Below, one piece after another: positions 63,774-64,000 of a DNA stretch of 64,000 nt. A program made the translations under genes and the position numbers. This DNA is from Caballeronia sp. dw_276. GTDB lineage: Bacteria > Pseudomonadota > Gammaproteobacteria > Burkholderiales > Burkholderiaceae. Within the stretch, counting starts at the first letter, position 1, and every line of letters begins with the position of its first letter. Where the stretch lies: positions 124,001-188,000 of the forward strand of contig NZ_JAAVUV010000006.1 in NCBI RefSeq assembly GCF_018449635.1. Reading direction: 5' to 3'. The notes beneath the pieces were generated by a model. It was not told where the DNA came from. It was given only the letters and a program-made list of their open reading frames with translations, and did not search any database.

Positions 63774-64000
63774 ATGGCCGATCCCGTGCTCGACTCCTCA
63801 ACTTCCGCAAGCCCGTCCGGCCTCGTTCGCAGCGACATGAACCTCGTCTGGCTCGACATGGAAATGACGGGTCTCGAACCCGATAACGACCGCATTATCG
63901 AAATTGCCGTGGTTGTGACGAATTCGACGCTCGACAAGCTCGTCGAAGGGCCGGTGCTCGCCATTCATCAGGACGAAACGGCGCTCGGCAAAATGGACGA
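63774..64000 (+). CDS. orn: Oligoribonuclease, 5' end (truncated by window edge)
   Basis: The first 75 codons are present. [43 protein letters not shown] is the DEDDh exonuclease N-terminus of Orn, with catalytic Asp and Glu in LDMEMTGL. Orn degrades 2-5 nt RNA and pGpG. The ATG at 63774 gives a 21-residue polar extension before MNLVWL. The ATG at 63837 would match the usual length. The gene is divergent from the M48 gene. Confidence 0.92.
   Translation, partial: MADPVLDSSTSASPSGLVRSDMNLVWLDMEMTGLEPDNDRIIEIAVVVTNSTLDKLVEGPVLAIHQDETALGKMD

Overview
The window is high-GC DNA from a betaproteobacterium of the family Burkholderiaceae, most likely Paraburkholderia or Caballeronia. This rests on gene order (gyrA ... 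serC-pheA-hisC-tyrA-aroA-cmk-rpsA-ihfB-lapA-lapB-ugd-hldA-hldD), the fdsGBAD formate dehydrogenase operon, a betaproteobacterial tmRNA tag, and Burkholderiales family proteins (DUF2968, DUF2059). It reads as core chromosome. I see no insertion sequence, prophage, CRISPR array, rRNA or tRNA gene. The only RNA gene found is ssrA.

Layout. 0.1-11.5 kb: a class I amidotransferase with a long disordered N-terminus, two cell-envelope unknowns, a GNAT acetyltransferase, a CitA-type citrate symporter, a TPR/GT9-like protein, a metal-responsive ArsR-CDF efflux pair and a flavin monooxygenase. 11.5-18 kb: NAD-dependent molybdenum formate dehydrogenase fdsGBAD, with a divergent ModE/PBP-type regulator. 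18-22.5 kb: a small secreted protein, a GT4 glycosyltransferase and a large secreted PIG-L/ricin-like/FG-GAP protein. 22.6-25.5 kb: tmRNA, gph, ubiG and an OmpA-family lipid/peptidoglycan-associated porin. 26-44 kb: gyrA, then the aromatic amino acid/serine/histidine supraoperon running into cmk-rpsA-ihfB and the LPS genes lapAB, ugd, hldA and hldD, followed by comEA-like and cysM. 45-54 kb: mltB, an HDAC-like deacetylase, a lysophospholipase, etfBA with an acyl-CoA dehydrogenase, dadA and lrp. 54-56 kb: a radical SAM gene behind a near-consensus LexA box, and a TM2 protein. 56.5-64 kb: rpsP-rimM-trmD-rplS, a CoA pyrophosphatase, a CobD/CbiB-like protein, a probable dispersed repeat, a DUF2007 protein, rsgA, a Ste24-type protease and the 5' end of orn.

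The most informative signals are regulatory. (1) A LexA-type site lies on the promoter of a PA0069-family (spore photoproduct lyase-like) radical SAM gene, implying a DNA-damage role. (2) A perfect SmtB/CzrA-type operator precedes an ArsR sensor that has a complete alpha5 zinc site, followed directly by a zinc-type CDF pump. (3) GyrA carries Gln at position 83 of the quinolone pocket. (4) A UUCG terminator sits just before the tyrA start inside the aromatic supraoperon. (5) fdsC/fdhD is missing from the formate dehydrogenase operon. Most gene calls are confident family assignments. Start codons were chosen by Shine-Dalgarno match, overlap and family length, and where this is uncertain the entry says so.
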